From assembly GCF_014639795.1 (NCBI RefSeq), contig NZ_BMGC01000010.1, positions 62,001-126,000 on the forward strand: 64,000 bases of DNA. Reading direction: 5' to 3'. Positions within the stretch are counted from its first letter, which is position 1. Every line of letters starts with the position of its first letter. A program made the position numbers and the translations under genes. The notes beneath the pieces are model-generated. The model did no database searches. It saw only the letters and a program-made list of their open reading frames with translations, and was not told the DNA's origin. The stretch comes from Gordonia jinhuaensis (GTDB lineage Bacteria; Actinomycetota; Actinomycetes; Mycobacteriales; Mycobacteriaceae). Below, piece after piece: positions 1 through 8,040 of this stretch.

Positions 1-45
1 GGCGCCTGCGGAGATGGACGGCTGTGAACCGAACATGTTGGTCAT
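1..45 (-). CDS. clpP2: ClpP2 protease subunit, N-terminal fragment
   Basis: Only the first 15 codons lie in the window, starting MTNMFGSQPS on the minus strand; the gene runs off the left edge. The start is ATG at 45, with GGAGG ten bases upstream (56-60). It follows clpP1 by 83 bases in the same direction. In actinobacteria clpP1 and clpP2 are adjacent and their products form the mixed ClpP1P2 protease. The visible residues are too few to prove the family, so the call rests mainly on position. Confidence 0.6.
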   Translation of the reverse strand, partial: MTNMFGSQPSISAGA

Positions 46-128
46 GAGTGGTGTGCCTCCAAAGAAGTCTTCGGGAGAAGTCTGATGTGGGGAGTCCGAG
101 TCCCCGGGTCTGTCGGCCCGGATGCGGA

Positions 129-728
129 CTAGCCGCGGGTGATCACATGGTCGACGAGGCCGTAGTCCTTGGCGTCGTCGGCGGTGAACCACTTGTCGCG
201 GTCGGCGTCGGCCTCGATCTTCTCCAGCGGCTGACCGGTGTGCTCGGCGTTGAGCTGGTTCATCTGCTTCTTGGTGGTGGCGAACTGCTCGGCCTGAATC
301 GCGATGTCGGCCGCGGTGCCGCCGATGCCCGCCGACGGCTGGTGCATCATGATCCGCGCGTGTTTGAGCGCGTGCCGCTTGCCCTTGGCGCCGGCGGTGA
401 GCAGGAACTGGCCCATCGATGCCGCCATACCCATCGCGTAGGTGGCGACGTCGCATTCGGCGAGTTCCATCGTGTCGTAGATCGCCATACCCGCGGTCAC
501 CGAACCACCGGGCGAGTTGATGTAGAGGTGGATGTCCTTGGTCGGGTCTTCCGCCGACAGCAACAGGATCTGGGCGCACAGCCGATTGGCGATGTCGTCG
601 TCGACCTGAGTGCCGAGGAAGATGATCCGCTCGCGCAGCAACCGCTCGAAAACCGAGTCGGTGAGGTTCATGCCGCCCACAGCCGCCGATGCCGTGGCCT
701 GGAACGGTGGGATCTTCTGCCCTGTCAC
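129..728 (-). CDS. clpP1: ATP-dependent Clp protease proteolytic subunit ClpP1
   Basis: 199 aa, the usual length. Cytoplasmic serine peptidase that degrades proteins unfolded by ClpX or ClpC1. The triad is visible: Ser104 in GMAASM, His129 in MMHQP and Asp178 in DRDKW, with the oligomer and substrate-groove stretch YINSPGGS at 69-76. It resembles ClpP1 of M. tuberculosis (DSVYERLLSERIIFLG region) more than ClpP2. The start is GTG at 728, with AGGAG about five bases upstream. clpP2 follows, and tig lies upstream on the same strand behind a strong hairpin, so clpP1P2 probably has its own promoter in the short gap. Confidence 0.95.
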   Translation of the reverse strand: MTGQKIPPFQATASAAVGGMNLTDSVFERLLRERIIFLGTQVDDDIANRLCAQILLLSAEDPTKDIHLYINSPGGSVTAGMAIYDTMELAECDVATYAMGMAASMGQFLLTAGAKGKRHALKHARIMMHQPSAGIGGTAADIAIQAEQFATTKKQMNQLNAEHTGQPLEKIEADADRDKWFTADDAKDYGLVDHVITRG

Positions 729-774
729 GCTGTCTCCTACTCTCGTGCTGCCGTATTGCTCAATCGAGCCTAAC

Positions 775-814
775 GAATAAGGGCGGCAACACCGTCGGTG
801 TGCCGCCCCTATTC
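775..814 (-). terminator. Hairpin terminator after tig
   Basis: Long imperfect stem: GGGCGGC (781-787) pairs with GCCGCCC (802-808), continued inward by ACACC/GGTGT and outward by GAATA/TATTC. On the minus strand it is followed by TTATTCGTTAG. It sits between the tig stop and the clpP1 start, separating the two units. Confidence 0.75.
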
Positions 815-863
815 GCTGAGAGCAGAAGAAATCGAATGCCCGCCAGGGCCGATCGAGTACGGA

Positions 864-2249
864 CTACTTGGCCTCGTCCTCGGTGGCGGTCTCGGTCGAA
901 GCAGACTCGGTCGACTCGTCGTCGACATCGTCGGCCGGGAAGAACTCGGCGGTGTCGACGGTGTTGCCGTCGGCGTCGGTGACGGTGACCTTGCTGACCA
1001 CCGATGCCAGTGCCTTGTTGCGGCGCAGGTCGGCGTAGACCGCACCGACCTGGTCGGCGCGCTGGAGTTCCTGGATGAACTGCTGGGGTGCCATGCCGTA
1101 ACGCTGCGCCTGGAAGATGATCTGCTGGGTGAGTTCGTCCTGGCTCACCTCGGTCTCGAACTCGTCGGCGAGCGCGTCGAGCAGCAGCTGGGTCTTGACC
1201 GACTTCTCCGCCGACTCCTTGGACTCGGCGTCCCACTCCTCACGAGTGGTGCCCTGCGCCTCGAGGAACTTGGCGAGCTGCTCATCGTCATGACCCAGCG
1301 CGTGGATGATCTGGTGCTGCTGGTTCTCCACCTCGGCGTCGACGACCGACTCGGGCAACGGGACCTCGACGGAATCGAGGAGCTTGTCGAGGACCGCCGA
1401 GCTGATCGCGTTCGCCTGCTCGAGCTTCTTGGACTGCTCCACACGCGTGCGCAGGTCATCCTTGAGCTCGTCGACAGTGTCGAATTCGCTTGCCATCTGG
1501 GCGAACTCGTCGTCGACCTCGGGAAGCTCACGTTCCTTGATCGAGTTCACCTTCACGGTCACCTGTGCGGGCTGACCCGCGTGGTCACCGGCCACGAGAT
1601 CAGCGGTGAAGGTCTTCGAGTCACCTTCGGTGAGTCCGATCAGCGCCTCGTCGAGACCGTCGATGAGCTCACCCGAACCGATCTCATGCGACAGCCCCTC
1701 GGTGGCGGCTTCCTCGATCTCCTCGCCGTCGATCTCGCCGGAGAGGTCGATGTTGACGAAGTCGCCGTCCTGGGCGGCACGCTCGACACCCTTGAGGGTG
1801 CCGAAACGCTCGCGCAGCTTCTGCAGCTGCTCGTCGACCTCGGCATCGTCGATGCTGATCGGCTCGACCTCCACCGACAACGATGCGAAGTCGGGAGTCT
1901 CGATCTCAGGGCGGACGTCGACCTCGGCGGTGAACGAGATCGCCTGGCCGTACTCCAGCTCCGACAGATCGATGTCGGGCTGACCGATCGGGTTGGTCTC
2001 GGTCTCGGCGATCGCCTCGCTGTACTTGCCGGGCAGGGCGTCGTTGACGACCTGCGCCAGCACGGCATCGCGGCCAACGCGGGCCTCGATCAGCTTGGCC
2101 GGCGCCTTACCCGGACGGAAGCCCGGGATGCGGACCTGCTGTGCCAGCTGCTTGTAGGTGCGGGCGAAATCGTCCTTGAGTTCCTCGAACGGAACCTCGA
2201 CGTTGAGTTTCACTCGCGTCGGGCTCAGCTGCTCGACGGTGCTCTTCAC
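864..2249 (-). CDS. tig: Trigger factor, ribosome-associated chaperone and prolyl isomerase
   Basis: 461 aa. It binds at the ribosome exit tunnel and shields nascent chains. The N-terminal ribosome-binding signature GFRPGK is at 43-48, followed by an FKBP-type domain in the middle and the helical C-terminal domain. The tail is acidic (TEDEAK). The start is GTG at 2249 (VKSTVEQL, matching MKSTVEQL in mycobacteria), with AGGAG six bases upstream. A closer ATG at 2254 reads ATG-TCG-TGA and overlaps this GTG, so it cannot be the start. M. tuberculosis has the same tig-clpP1-clpP2 order. Confidence 0.96.
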   Translation of the reverse strand: MKSTVEQLSPTRVKLNVEVPFEELKDDFARTYKQLAQQVRIPGFRPGKAPAKLIEARVGRDAVLAQVVNDALPGKYSEAIAETETNPIGQPDIDLSELEYGQAISFTAEVDVRPEIETPDFASLSVEVEPISIDDAEVDEQLQKLRERFGTLKGVERAAQDGDFVNIDLSGEIDGEEIEEAATEGLSHEIGSGELIDGLDEALIGLTEGDSKTFTADLVAGDHAGQPAQVTVKVNSIKERELPEVDDEFAQMASEFDTVDELKDDLRTRVEQSKKLEQANAISSAVLDKLLDSVEVPLPESVVDAEVENQQHQIIHALGHDDEQLAKFLEAQGTTREEWDAESKESAEKSVKTQLLLDALADEFETEVSQDELTQQIIFQAQRYGMAPQQFIQELQRADQVGAVYADLRRNKALASVVSKVTVTDADGNTVDTAEFFPADDVDDESTESASTETATEDEAK

Positions 2250-2383
2250 GACATGCTCCTTAGTACTCTCGTCTGGTTCCAGCGATCTGGGCGCTGGAGG
2301 TCTGGTCGGCGCTGGTTGGTGTGGCGATCCCCGCCTGCGGCGGTCGCAAACTGCTGACAACCGCTCCGCTCAGACGTCGGATG

Positions 2384-2457
2384 TCGGGATGACAGGATTC
2401 GAACCTGCGACCCTCCGCTCCCAAAGCGGATGCGCTACCAAGCTGCGCCACATCCCG
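2384..2457 (-). tRNA. tRNA-Pro (TGG)
   Basis: 74-base cloverleaf on the minus strand. Acceptor arm CGGGATG pairs with CATCCCG, the T-arm contains GGTTCGAATCC, and the anticodon loop TTTGGGA gives TGG. CCA is not encoded. It lies just upstream of tig. Confidence 0.95.
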
Positions 2458-2668
2458 GTGGCCGGTGCGCGGGCGCGCCTCGAGCCGACAGCAAATACTA
2501 CGTGGCCAGGACGTGCCTGCCCAATACCGGCCCTGCCACCGGGTCGGCCGAGGGCCACGGATCCGAGACGCACGACCCGCGGCGCGAGGTGTTTTGGTGG
2601 GTTGCCACACCGCGCTGTACAGTCATCCACGCACCGCCGCTCCGGGTCGAACCGAAGCGCCGAGGCAC

Positions 2669-2742
2669 GCGGGTGTAGCTCAATGGTAGAGCCCTAGTCT
2701 TCCAAACTAGCTACGCGGGTTCGATTCCCGTCACCCGCTCCA
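2669..2742 (+). tRNA. tRNA-Gly (TCC)
   Basis: Acceptor GCGGGTG pairs with CACCCGC. Anticodon stem CTAGT/ACTAG encloses loop CTTCCAA, anticodon TCC. Discriminator T is at 2739, and CCA is encoded at 2740-2742. Confidence 0.95.
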
Positions 2743-2825
2743 CAGTGTCGCCCCCCGGGGTCACGATCCATCCGACGATGCGGTCGCCCGGATCGGTCGG
2801 TCATCCGGTTCCCGTGCGGGCCAGT

Positions 2826-3473
2826 TCAGATCAGATGGTCGCCTCCGTCGTCGTAGACCGCCATGGCCGGCGTGTAGCCGACATGGTTGAAGAAGATCCC
2901 CACCCCCGCGGCCACGATCCCCAGCACGTTGTCCAGGCGTGGCGCGTTGCACACACCGTCACCCCGCAGGCAGATCTCGGTGCGCCGACTGCTGGGCGAA
3001 CGATCCGAGAGCTCGCCGATCGTGGGAGCCACGCTGCCGATCAGTCCGGGGTTGCCCGCGCCCAGGATCCCACCGGATCCGTTGACCGTGGGACGACGCG
3101 GATCGGCGATCAGCTGACATCGCGTCGCGGTGATCTGGTCGCACACGTCCCCGGCGATGAGCGCCCCGAGCGAGTAGCCCCGCAGAACGGGCGTCGTCTG
3201 CGGACAGGTCGCCAGCAGAGCGTTCACCGCGTTGGTGAGCGCCTGCTTACCCGCCGCCACCGAGGCGCCGGAGATCTCGGCGGAGTAGGTGATGGACGTG
3301 GTGTCGGCGACATCGTCGGGGTAGAACCGGGCGATGTTGAGCGCGTTCGGATCCTGCGAACCACCCACCCCGAAGTAGTGCACCGTCGGGCAGCCCGTCG
3401 CAGCACCGGCATCCGGATGGGCGAAGACCGCCCCGGCGAGCACACTCGCAAGGACTGCGGACACCGCGAACAC
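2826..3473 (-). CDS. Secreted cutinase-like serine hydrolase
   Basis: About 215 aa. It has an alpha/beta-hydrolase nucleophile elbow GYSLGA, a likely exported N-terminus (hydrophobic run ending HPDAGAATG) and paired cysteines as in actinobacterial cutinases, so a secreted esterase or lipase is likely. The substrate cannot be read. The first usable start is GTG at 3473, but the signal peptide then has no positive charge. In-frame codons just upstream read T-R-R-V-L-R-T, an ideal charged n-region, but start with ACG (not ATG) and sit right after a TAA at 3501-3503. The true start is therefore uncertain, or the start codon has been lost. Confidence 0.6.
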   Translation of the reverse strand: MFAVSAVLASVLAGAVFAHPDAGAATGCPTVHYFGVGGSQDPNALNIARFYPDDVADTTSITYSAEISGASVAAGKQALTNAVNALLATCPQTTPVLRGYSLGALIAGDVCDQITATRCQLIADPRRPTVNGSGGILGAGNPGLIGSVAPTIGELSDRSPSSRRTEICLRGDGVCNAPRLDNVLGIVAAGVGIFFNHVGYTPAMAVYDDGGDHLI

Positions 3474-3865
3474 CGTCCGCAGAACCCGCCGCGTGACCCC
3501 TTAGTGCCCGGCCCCCGTGTGCCCGGCGCCTATATGCGCAGCCGCTGTCTGCGTGGCCCTGCGCGATCGTGTCGATTCCGTCAGCTCCACGTTCCGCCTC
3601 CTGGTTGCGCTGTCCGTCCAGACGCCCGCCACCGCCGACCTGCGCGGTGCGGCCAGGGTAACCCCCATCAGGCACGTAAGTACCAGCGACGCAACCGAAC
3701 AGCGCCGGTAGCTCCACCGATCACCGCAGTATGAGCGAGGTGACTTCGCGAATCCGACATGTTGGCGCGTTGTGGTGCCCGCTGACGCCGAGAGTGGCAC
3801 AGTGAGTGAGGGAGTTCGATCCGACCCCCACTCACTGCCACCACAGCCCCGGCAGAGGAGCGCAC
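3474..3865. other. Intergenic region between cutinase-like gene and lutA
   Basis: About 390 bases with no convincing gene. A minus-strand frame (3800 down to 3501) contains a signal-peptide-like run (SVASLVLTCLMGVTLAA) but is otherwise Arg/Ser-rich and matches nothing I know. It is in the same frame as the cutinase-like gene, separated by one TAA. The lutA promoter should lie near 3750-3850. I could not identify an operator. Confidence 0.4.
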
Positions 3866-4744
3866 ATGCGCATCGCTTTGTTCATAGCGTGTTTCAACGA
3901 CGTGATGTACCCGCAGACCGGCAAGGCAATGGTCTCCCTGCTGCGCCGCCTCGGCCACGAGGTGGTGTTTCCGGCAGATCAGACATGCTGCGGCCAAATG
4001 CATTTCAACACCGGCTATCAGGACGACTGCATCCCCCTGGCCGAACGCTTCTGCTCCACCTTCGACCCCTACGACGTGGTGCTCGCAGCATCGGGATCGT
4101 GCGCCTCGATGGTCAAGGAGTACTACCCGGTGGTCGCCGATCGGGCGAAATCACCTGCACTGAAAGCACGTTCGGAGTCGGTCTCGTCCCGGCTGTACGA
4201 ATTGTCAGAGTTACTGATCGACGTCCTCGGTGTCACCGACACCGGTTCGTACTTCCCGCACAGCGTGACCTATCACCCCACCTGCCACACGTTGCGCATG
4301 CTCAAGATCGGCGAGAGACCGCTCACCCTGCTGCGCAATGTCGACTCGATCGACATCGTCGACCTCCCCGAACCCGAGGAATGCTGCGGTTTCGGCGGTA
4401 CGTTCTCGGTCCGAAACGGCGACACGTCGGCGGCGATGGGCACCGACAAGGTCGCCAGCGCCATGTCGACCCACGCCGAGATCCTCACCGCCGCCGACAA
4501 TTCCTGCCTCATGCACCTCGGTGGCATTCTCTCGCGAGCGCGATCGTCGATGCGCCCGCTGCATTACGCGGAGATCCTGGCCTCCACGCGGGAACATCCC
4601 CTCGACACCGGCGAGGCGATCCCCGCGGTCGAGCGTCCCGTCGACGCGTGGAGATCCGAACAGGCGCAGCACGACCACGGGTCGCGGAAGCCCGAGCTCC
4701 GTTCCCCCATGCACCCGGCACAGCATCAGGGACGGCGCTCATGA
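3866..4744 (+). CDS. lutA: L-lactate utilisation Fe-S protein LutA
   Basis: 292 aa. First gene of lutABC, the cytoplasmic Fe-S complex that oxidises L-lactate to pyruvate. The two CCG iron-sulfur/heterodisulfide-reductase-type motifs are present: CCGQMHF with Cys41-Cys42 and ECCGFGG with Cys173-Cys174. The start is ATG at 3866, with GAGGAG five bases upstream. An earlier in-frame start at 3806 lacks this site. The stop overlaps the lutB start (ATGA at 4741-4744), so the genes are translationally coupled. Confidence 0.93.
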   Translation: MRIALFIACFNDVMYPQTGKAMVSLLRRLGHEVVFPADQTCCGQMHFNTGYQDDCIPLAERFCSTFDPYDVVLAASGSCASMVKEYYPVVADRAKSPALKARSESVSSRLYELSELLIDVLGVTDTGSYFPHSVTYHPTCHTLRMLKIGERPLTLLRNVDSIDIVDLPEPEECCGFGGTFSVRNGDTSAAMGTDKVASAMSTHAEILTAADNSCLMHLGGILSRARSSMRPLHYAEILASTREHPLDTGEAIPAVERPVDAWRSEQAQHDHGSRKPELRSPMHPAQHQGRRS

Positions 4745-6237
4745 GCAGCCGAACCTCGCGGGTCGACGCGGCGGGATCAGTGGTACCTCCGCAAGACACC
4801 TATCTCGGTATGCCACCGTTCCCCACCGCCGCCAAACATCAGCTGCGTAATTCGCAGCAGCGCAGCAATCTCACCCACGCCACCCGCACGATCCGAGGCA
4901 AACGCAACGCGCTGGTCGCCGACAAGGACGACTGGGAACAACTGCGCAGTGCCGGTGCGGCCATCAAGGACGAGGTACTGACCCACCTCGACGAATACCT
5001 CCTGCAGTTCGAAGAGGCCGCCACCGCGGCCGGGGCGACGGTGCACTGGGCGCCGGACGCATCAGCAGCCAATCGCATCGTCGGCGAGATCGCCGTCGAG
5101 GCCGGGGTGTCGGATGTGGTGAAGGCCAAGTCGATGGCCACCGAGGAGATCGGGCTCGTCGAAGCGCTGGCCGCCGCCGACGTCAACGCCTACGAGACCG
5201 ACCTCGCCGCACTGATCGTCCAGTTGTCCGCCGACGTCCCGTCCCACATCGTGGTGCCGGCGATCCACCGAAACCGTGCCGAGATCCGCGAGATCTTCGC
5301 CACCAACATGGGTACTTTCGGTGAGCCTGCGCCCGCAGACCTCGACGACGATCCCACACACCTCGCCGCCGCCGCGCGTCATCACCTCCGGCAGAAGTTC
5401 CTCGCCGCGGAGATGGCGGTGACCGGAGCCAATTTCGCTGTCGCCGAATCAGGTTCACTGCTGCTGGTGGAATCCGAGGGCAACGGCCGGATGTGCGTGA
5501 CGATGCCTAAGACACTGGTGAGCGTGGTCGGTATCGAGAAACTCGTACCCACGTGGCGAGACGTCGAGGTGTACCTGCAACTGCTGGCGCGCTCGGCAAC
5601 CGGTGAGCCGATGAATCCGTACACGTCGGTGTGGACAGGTGCCCACGCCGACGACGGACCCACCGACGTCCACATCGTCCTGCTCGACAACAACCGCACC
5701 GACATCCTCGCCGACGAGGTCGGCAGACAGACGCTGCGCTGCATCCGCTGCGCCGCATGCCTCAACGTCTGCCCGGTGTACGAGCGCGCGGGTGGGCATT
5801 CTTACGGCTCGGTGTATCCGGGGCCGATCGGGGCCATCCTCAGTCCACAGCTGCGCGGACTGCACGACGACGTCGACCGCGAACTGCCCTACGCATCTTC
5901 ACTGTGTGGTGCGTGCTTCGAGGCGTGCCCGATGGAGATCAACATCCCGCGGGTGCTGGTGCAATTGCGCGCCGACGTGATCGACGAGGAGCCGGCGCTC
6001 AAACCGTCGGCCGAGCGAGCGGCGATGTCGGTGGCCGCGGCCGGCTTCAGTCACCGCACGCTGTTCGACATCGGCGAGAAGGCCGCCGGCTTCGCACACC
6101 GACTGATCCGCAACGAGCGCGGGATCACCTCGGTGCCCGGGTTCAGCGGATGGTTCAGCACGCGCGACATCGCCACGCCACCGGCCGAAAGCTTCTCTTC
6201 GTGGTGGGCACGAACAGGAGGTGCCGACGATGAGTGA
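4741..6237 (+). CDS. lutB: L-lactate utilisation ferredoxin-type protein LutB
   Basis: 498 aa. An N-terminal LUD domain is followed by a two-cluster ferredoxin region: Cys334, Cys337, Cys340 and Cys344 (CIRCAACLNVCP), then Cys389, Cys392 and Cys396 (CGACFEACP). It passes electrons within the LutABC lactate oxidase. It overlaps lutA by four bases and lutC by eight. Length and motif order are normal for LutB. Confidence 0.94.
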   Translation: MSSRTSRVDAAGSVVPPQDTYLGMPPFPTAAKHQLRNSQQRSNLTHATRTIRGKRNALVADKDDWEQLRSAGAAIKDEVLTHLDEYLLQFEEAATAAGATVHWAPDASAANRIVGEIAVEAGVSDVVKAKSMATEEIGLVEALAAADVNAYETDLAALIVQLSADVPSHIVVPAIHRNRAEIREIFATNMGTFGEPAPADLDDDPTHLAAAARHHLRQKFLAAEMAVTGANFAVAESGSLLLVESEGNGRMCVTMPKTLVSVVGIEKLVPTWRDVEVYLQLLARSATGEPMNPYTSVWTGAHADDGPTDVHIVLLDNNRTDILADEVGRQTLRCIRCAACLNVCPVYERAGGHSYGSVYPGPIGAILSPQLRGLHDDVDRELPYASSLCGACFEACPMEINIPRVLVQLRADVIDEEPALKPSAERAAMSVAAAGFSHRTLFDIGEKAAGFAHRLIRNERGITSVPGFSGWFSTRDIATPPAESFSSWWARTGGADDE

Positions 6238-6895
6238 GGCCCCCGGTACCGCCACCGGCGCAACCGACGGCCGGTCGGTCATCCTCGAGCGAGTGCGTTC
6301 GGCGTTGGGTGACACACCACGCCCACATGCCCGGATCGACCGTGACTATCTCCCCGCCGACCCGGGGAACGACGACGACAACGTCTCGGCGTTGAGCGAA
6401 CGCCTCAGTCACTACGACGCGCACGTCGCGCGAGTCGACCCGGATTCGGTGTCTGCCACGGTCGCCCGGCTCTTCGGCGAGCGTGGATTCTCCTCGATCG
6501 TGGTCCCGCCGGGACTCGATCCGCAGTGGTTGCCCTCCGGCGATGACATCGAGTGGCTGCACGACTCCACCGAATCGCCGTTGGACCGTGCGACGATCGG
6601 CGACGCCGATGCCGTGATCACCGCGGCGACGGTGGCCGCCGCCGACACCGGGACGATCGTGCTCGACGGGAGCGCCGGACAGGGCCGCAGAACCCTGTCG
6701 CTGCTGCCTGACGCGATGCTGGTGATCCTCGACCTCGACCAGATCGTCGCCAACCTCCCCGCCGCGATCGCACGCCTGGACCCGCGTCACCCGCTCACCT
6801 TCATCTCCGGTCCGTCGGCCACGGTCGACATCGAACTGGTCCGGGTGGAAGGTGTCCACGGCCCCCGTGTCCTCGACGTGATCATTTCCGGCTGA
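6230..6895 (+). CDS. lutC: L-lactate utilisation protein LutC
   Basis: 221 aa, a single LUD domain. It has the characteristic ADTGTIVLD stretch near residues 145-153 and a C-terminal SGPSATVDIELVRVEGVHGP that matches LutC/YkgG proteins. It is the third subunit of the lactate oxidation complex. The start is ATG at 6230, inside the lutB 3' end, with AGGAGG eight bases upstream. No lactate permease or LutR-type regulator is adjacent. Confidence 0.92.
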   Translation: MSEAPGTATGATDGRSVILERVRSALGDTPRPHARIDRDYLPADPGNDDDNVSALSERLSHYDAHVARVDPDSVSATVARLFGERGFSSIVVPPGLDPQWLPSGDDIEWLHDSTESPLDRATIGDADAVITAATVAAADTGTIVLDGSAGQGRRTLSLLPDAMLVILDLDQIVANLPAAIARLDPRHPLTFISGPSATVDIELVRVEGVHGPRVLDVIISG

Positions 6896-6940
6896 ATTCG
6901 CTTGTCGGCGGACCACCTCACACGCACCGTGATTCCCACC

Positions 6941-6957
6941 TGACACATCATGTGTCA
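6941..6957. promoter_or_regulatory. 17-bp palindrome upstream of L,D-transpeptidase gene
   Basis: TGACACATCATGTGTCA has perfect eight-base arms around a single C. It lies 46 bases after lutC and about 180 before the transpeptidase start. It is shaped like a dimeric repressor site; the regulator is unknown. Confidence 0.4.
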
Positions 6958-7042
6958 CTCACGTCACGCAGATCGTGCATTTCGGACCCGATACCGGTCA
7001 TATGACTCAACTCGTCGGCGTTTCGTCCTTTGGACGCCGGGC

Positions 7043-7059
7043 AACGATCGTGTAACGAT
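7043..7059 (+). promoter_or_regulatory. AACGAT direct repeat upstream of L,D-transpeptidase gene
   Basis: AACGAT occurs at 7043-7048 and 7054-7059, an eleven-base period (one helical turn), about 80 bases before the GTG start. Such tandem half-sites suit a response regulator that binds head-to-tail. MtrA is a possible candidate given the cell-wall target, but this is a guess. Confidence 0.3.
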
Positions 7060-7138
7060 GACGTCGCCTCCGATGAGGTACAGCAGTTTTCCGGTCGTGG
7101 CATTCGCGATCGCGTAAGGACGTAGGGGCTTCATCATC

Positions 7139-7870
7139 GTGTTTTCTCGCAAGTCGGACCGGGGACGCCGGTCGAATCGTTCGCATGCACTCGGCAAGCG
7201 GCTGGCAGCGGTCACCACCGGGTCGGTCGTCGTCGCGCTCGCACTGCCTGCCGTCGCCTCGGCCGACCAGGTGGTCACCGTTCCCGGGTTGCCGCCGGTC
7301 ACGCTGCCCTCGCAGGTGCCCGCACTCCCGCATCTGCCGTACGTGAGCGCCACCACGACGCCGAGCACCCCGACCGCGCCCCAGGCGCCGTCGACGACCG
7401 AGGCGCCCAAGCCGCCGGCCGAGCCCGCACCCCCGGTTCCCACCAAGACCGGCTGGGAGGCGCTCGCAGACGACGCCACCCACACGATGACCGTGTGGCA
7501 CAACGGCAAGATCGTGCGCAAGGACATCCCGATCTCGATGGGCTCCAACGAGCACCCCACACCCAACGGCGTGTACTACACCAAAGAGAAGTACCGGGAC
7601 ATGTACATGGACTCGTCCACCTACGGGGTTCCGGTGGATTCACCTGAGGGATACCGGACCTACGTGGAGTACGCCATCCGGATGAGCTGGGACGGCATCT
7701 TCCTGCATGCCGCACCCTGGTCGGTCGCTCAGCAGGGTCACACCGATGTCAGCCACGGGTGCATCAACGTCTCGACCGAGAACGGCAAATGGGCCTACGA
7801 GAACTTCCCCGAGGGAACTCCGATCGTGGTCCGCGGAACCGTGGGCGGACAGTACGTCCAGGGCAGCTGA
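7139..7870 (+). CDS. Secreted L,D-transpeptidase with Pro-rich linker (YkuD family)
   Basis: 243 aa. A basic n-region and signal peptide end near AVASA (cleavage about residue 42), then a Pro/Thr-rich linker (about 50-103), then one YkuD domain. The catalytic motif is complete: His190 (FLHAAPW) and SHGCIN with His206 and Cys208. It would make 3-3 peptidoglycan cross-links in the envelope. It lacks the Ig-like domains of the LdtB relative at 56397-57620, so the two are not simple duplicates. The start is GTG at 7139; no good ribosome site is visible. Regulation may involve the palindrome and repeats upstream. Confidence 0.85.
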   Translation: MFSRKSDRGRRSNRSHALGKRLAAVTTGSVVVALALPAVASADQVVTVPGLPPVTLPSQVPALPHLPYVSATTTPSTPTAPQAPSTTEAPKPPAEPAPPVPTKTGWEALADDATHTMTVWHNGKIVRKDIPISMGSNEHPTPNGVYYTKEKYRDMYMDSSTYGVPVDSPEGYRTYVEYAIRMSWDGIFLHAAPWSVAQQGHTDVSHGCINVSTENGKWAYENFPEGTPIVVRGTVGGQYVQGS

Positions 7871-7955
7871 GGCCGTCATGACCCATCAGCCGACTAGGGT
7901 GCGAGCACTGCGCCACAGGGGCATGGTCGGCTGACGATCGATGTGAGGCAGGTGC

Positions 7956-7979
7956 TTTCGGTCCGCACAGGACCCGAAA
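7956..7979. terminator. Hairpin between convergent genes
   Basis: TTTCGGTCC (7956-7964) pairs with GGACCCGAAA (7970-7979) with one bulged C and loop GCACA. A second, weaker inverted repeat, TCAGCCGAC/GTCGGCTGA, lies at 7886-7894 and 7926-7934. They separate the transpeptidase gene from sthA. Confidence 0.5.
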
Positions 7980-8040
7980 CCCCTGCCTTCGTCGTCTCCG
8001 GCGTACAACCTCGGTGGCGCCGGCTCACGGTTGCAGCGGT

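Noticed and set aside
798-2357. Long plus-strand open frame (519 codons)
   Set aside because: Antisense to tig; GC-rich codon bias opens the opposite frame. No domain is visible and tig is certain.
2745-3734. Plus-strand open frame of 329 codons
   Set aside because: Antisense to the cutinase-like gene and overlapping nothing recognisable; Arg/Pro-rich translation typical of a shadow frame.
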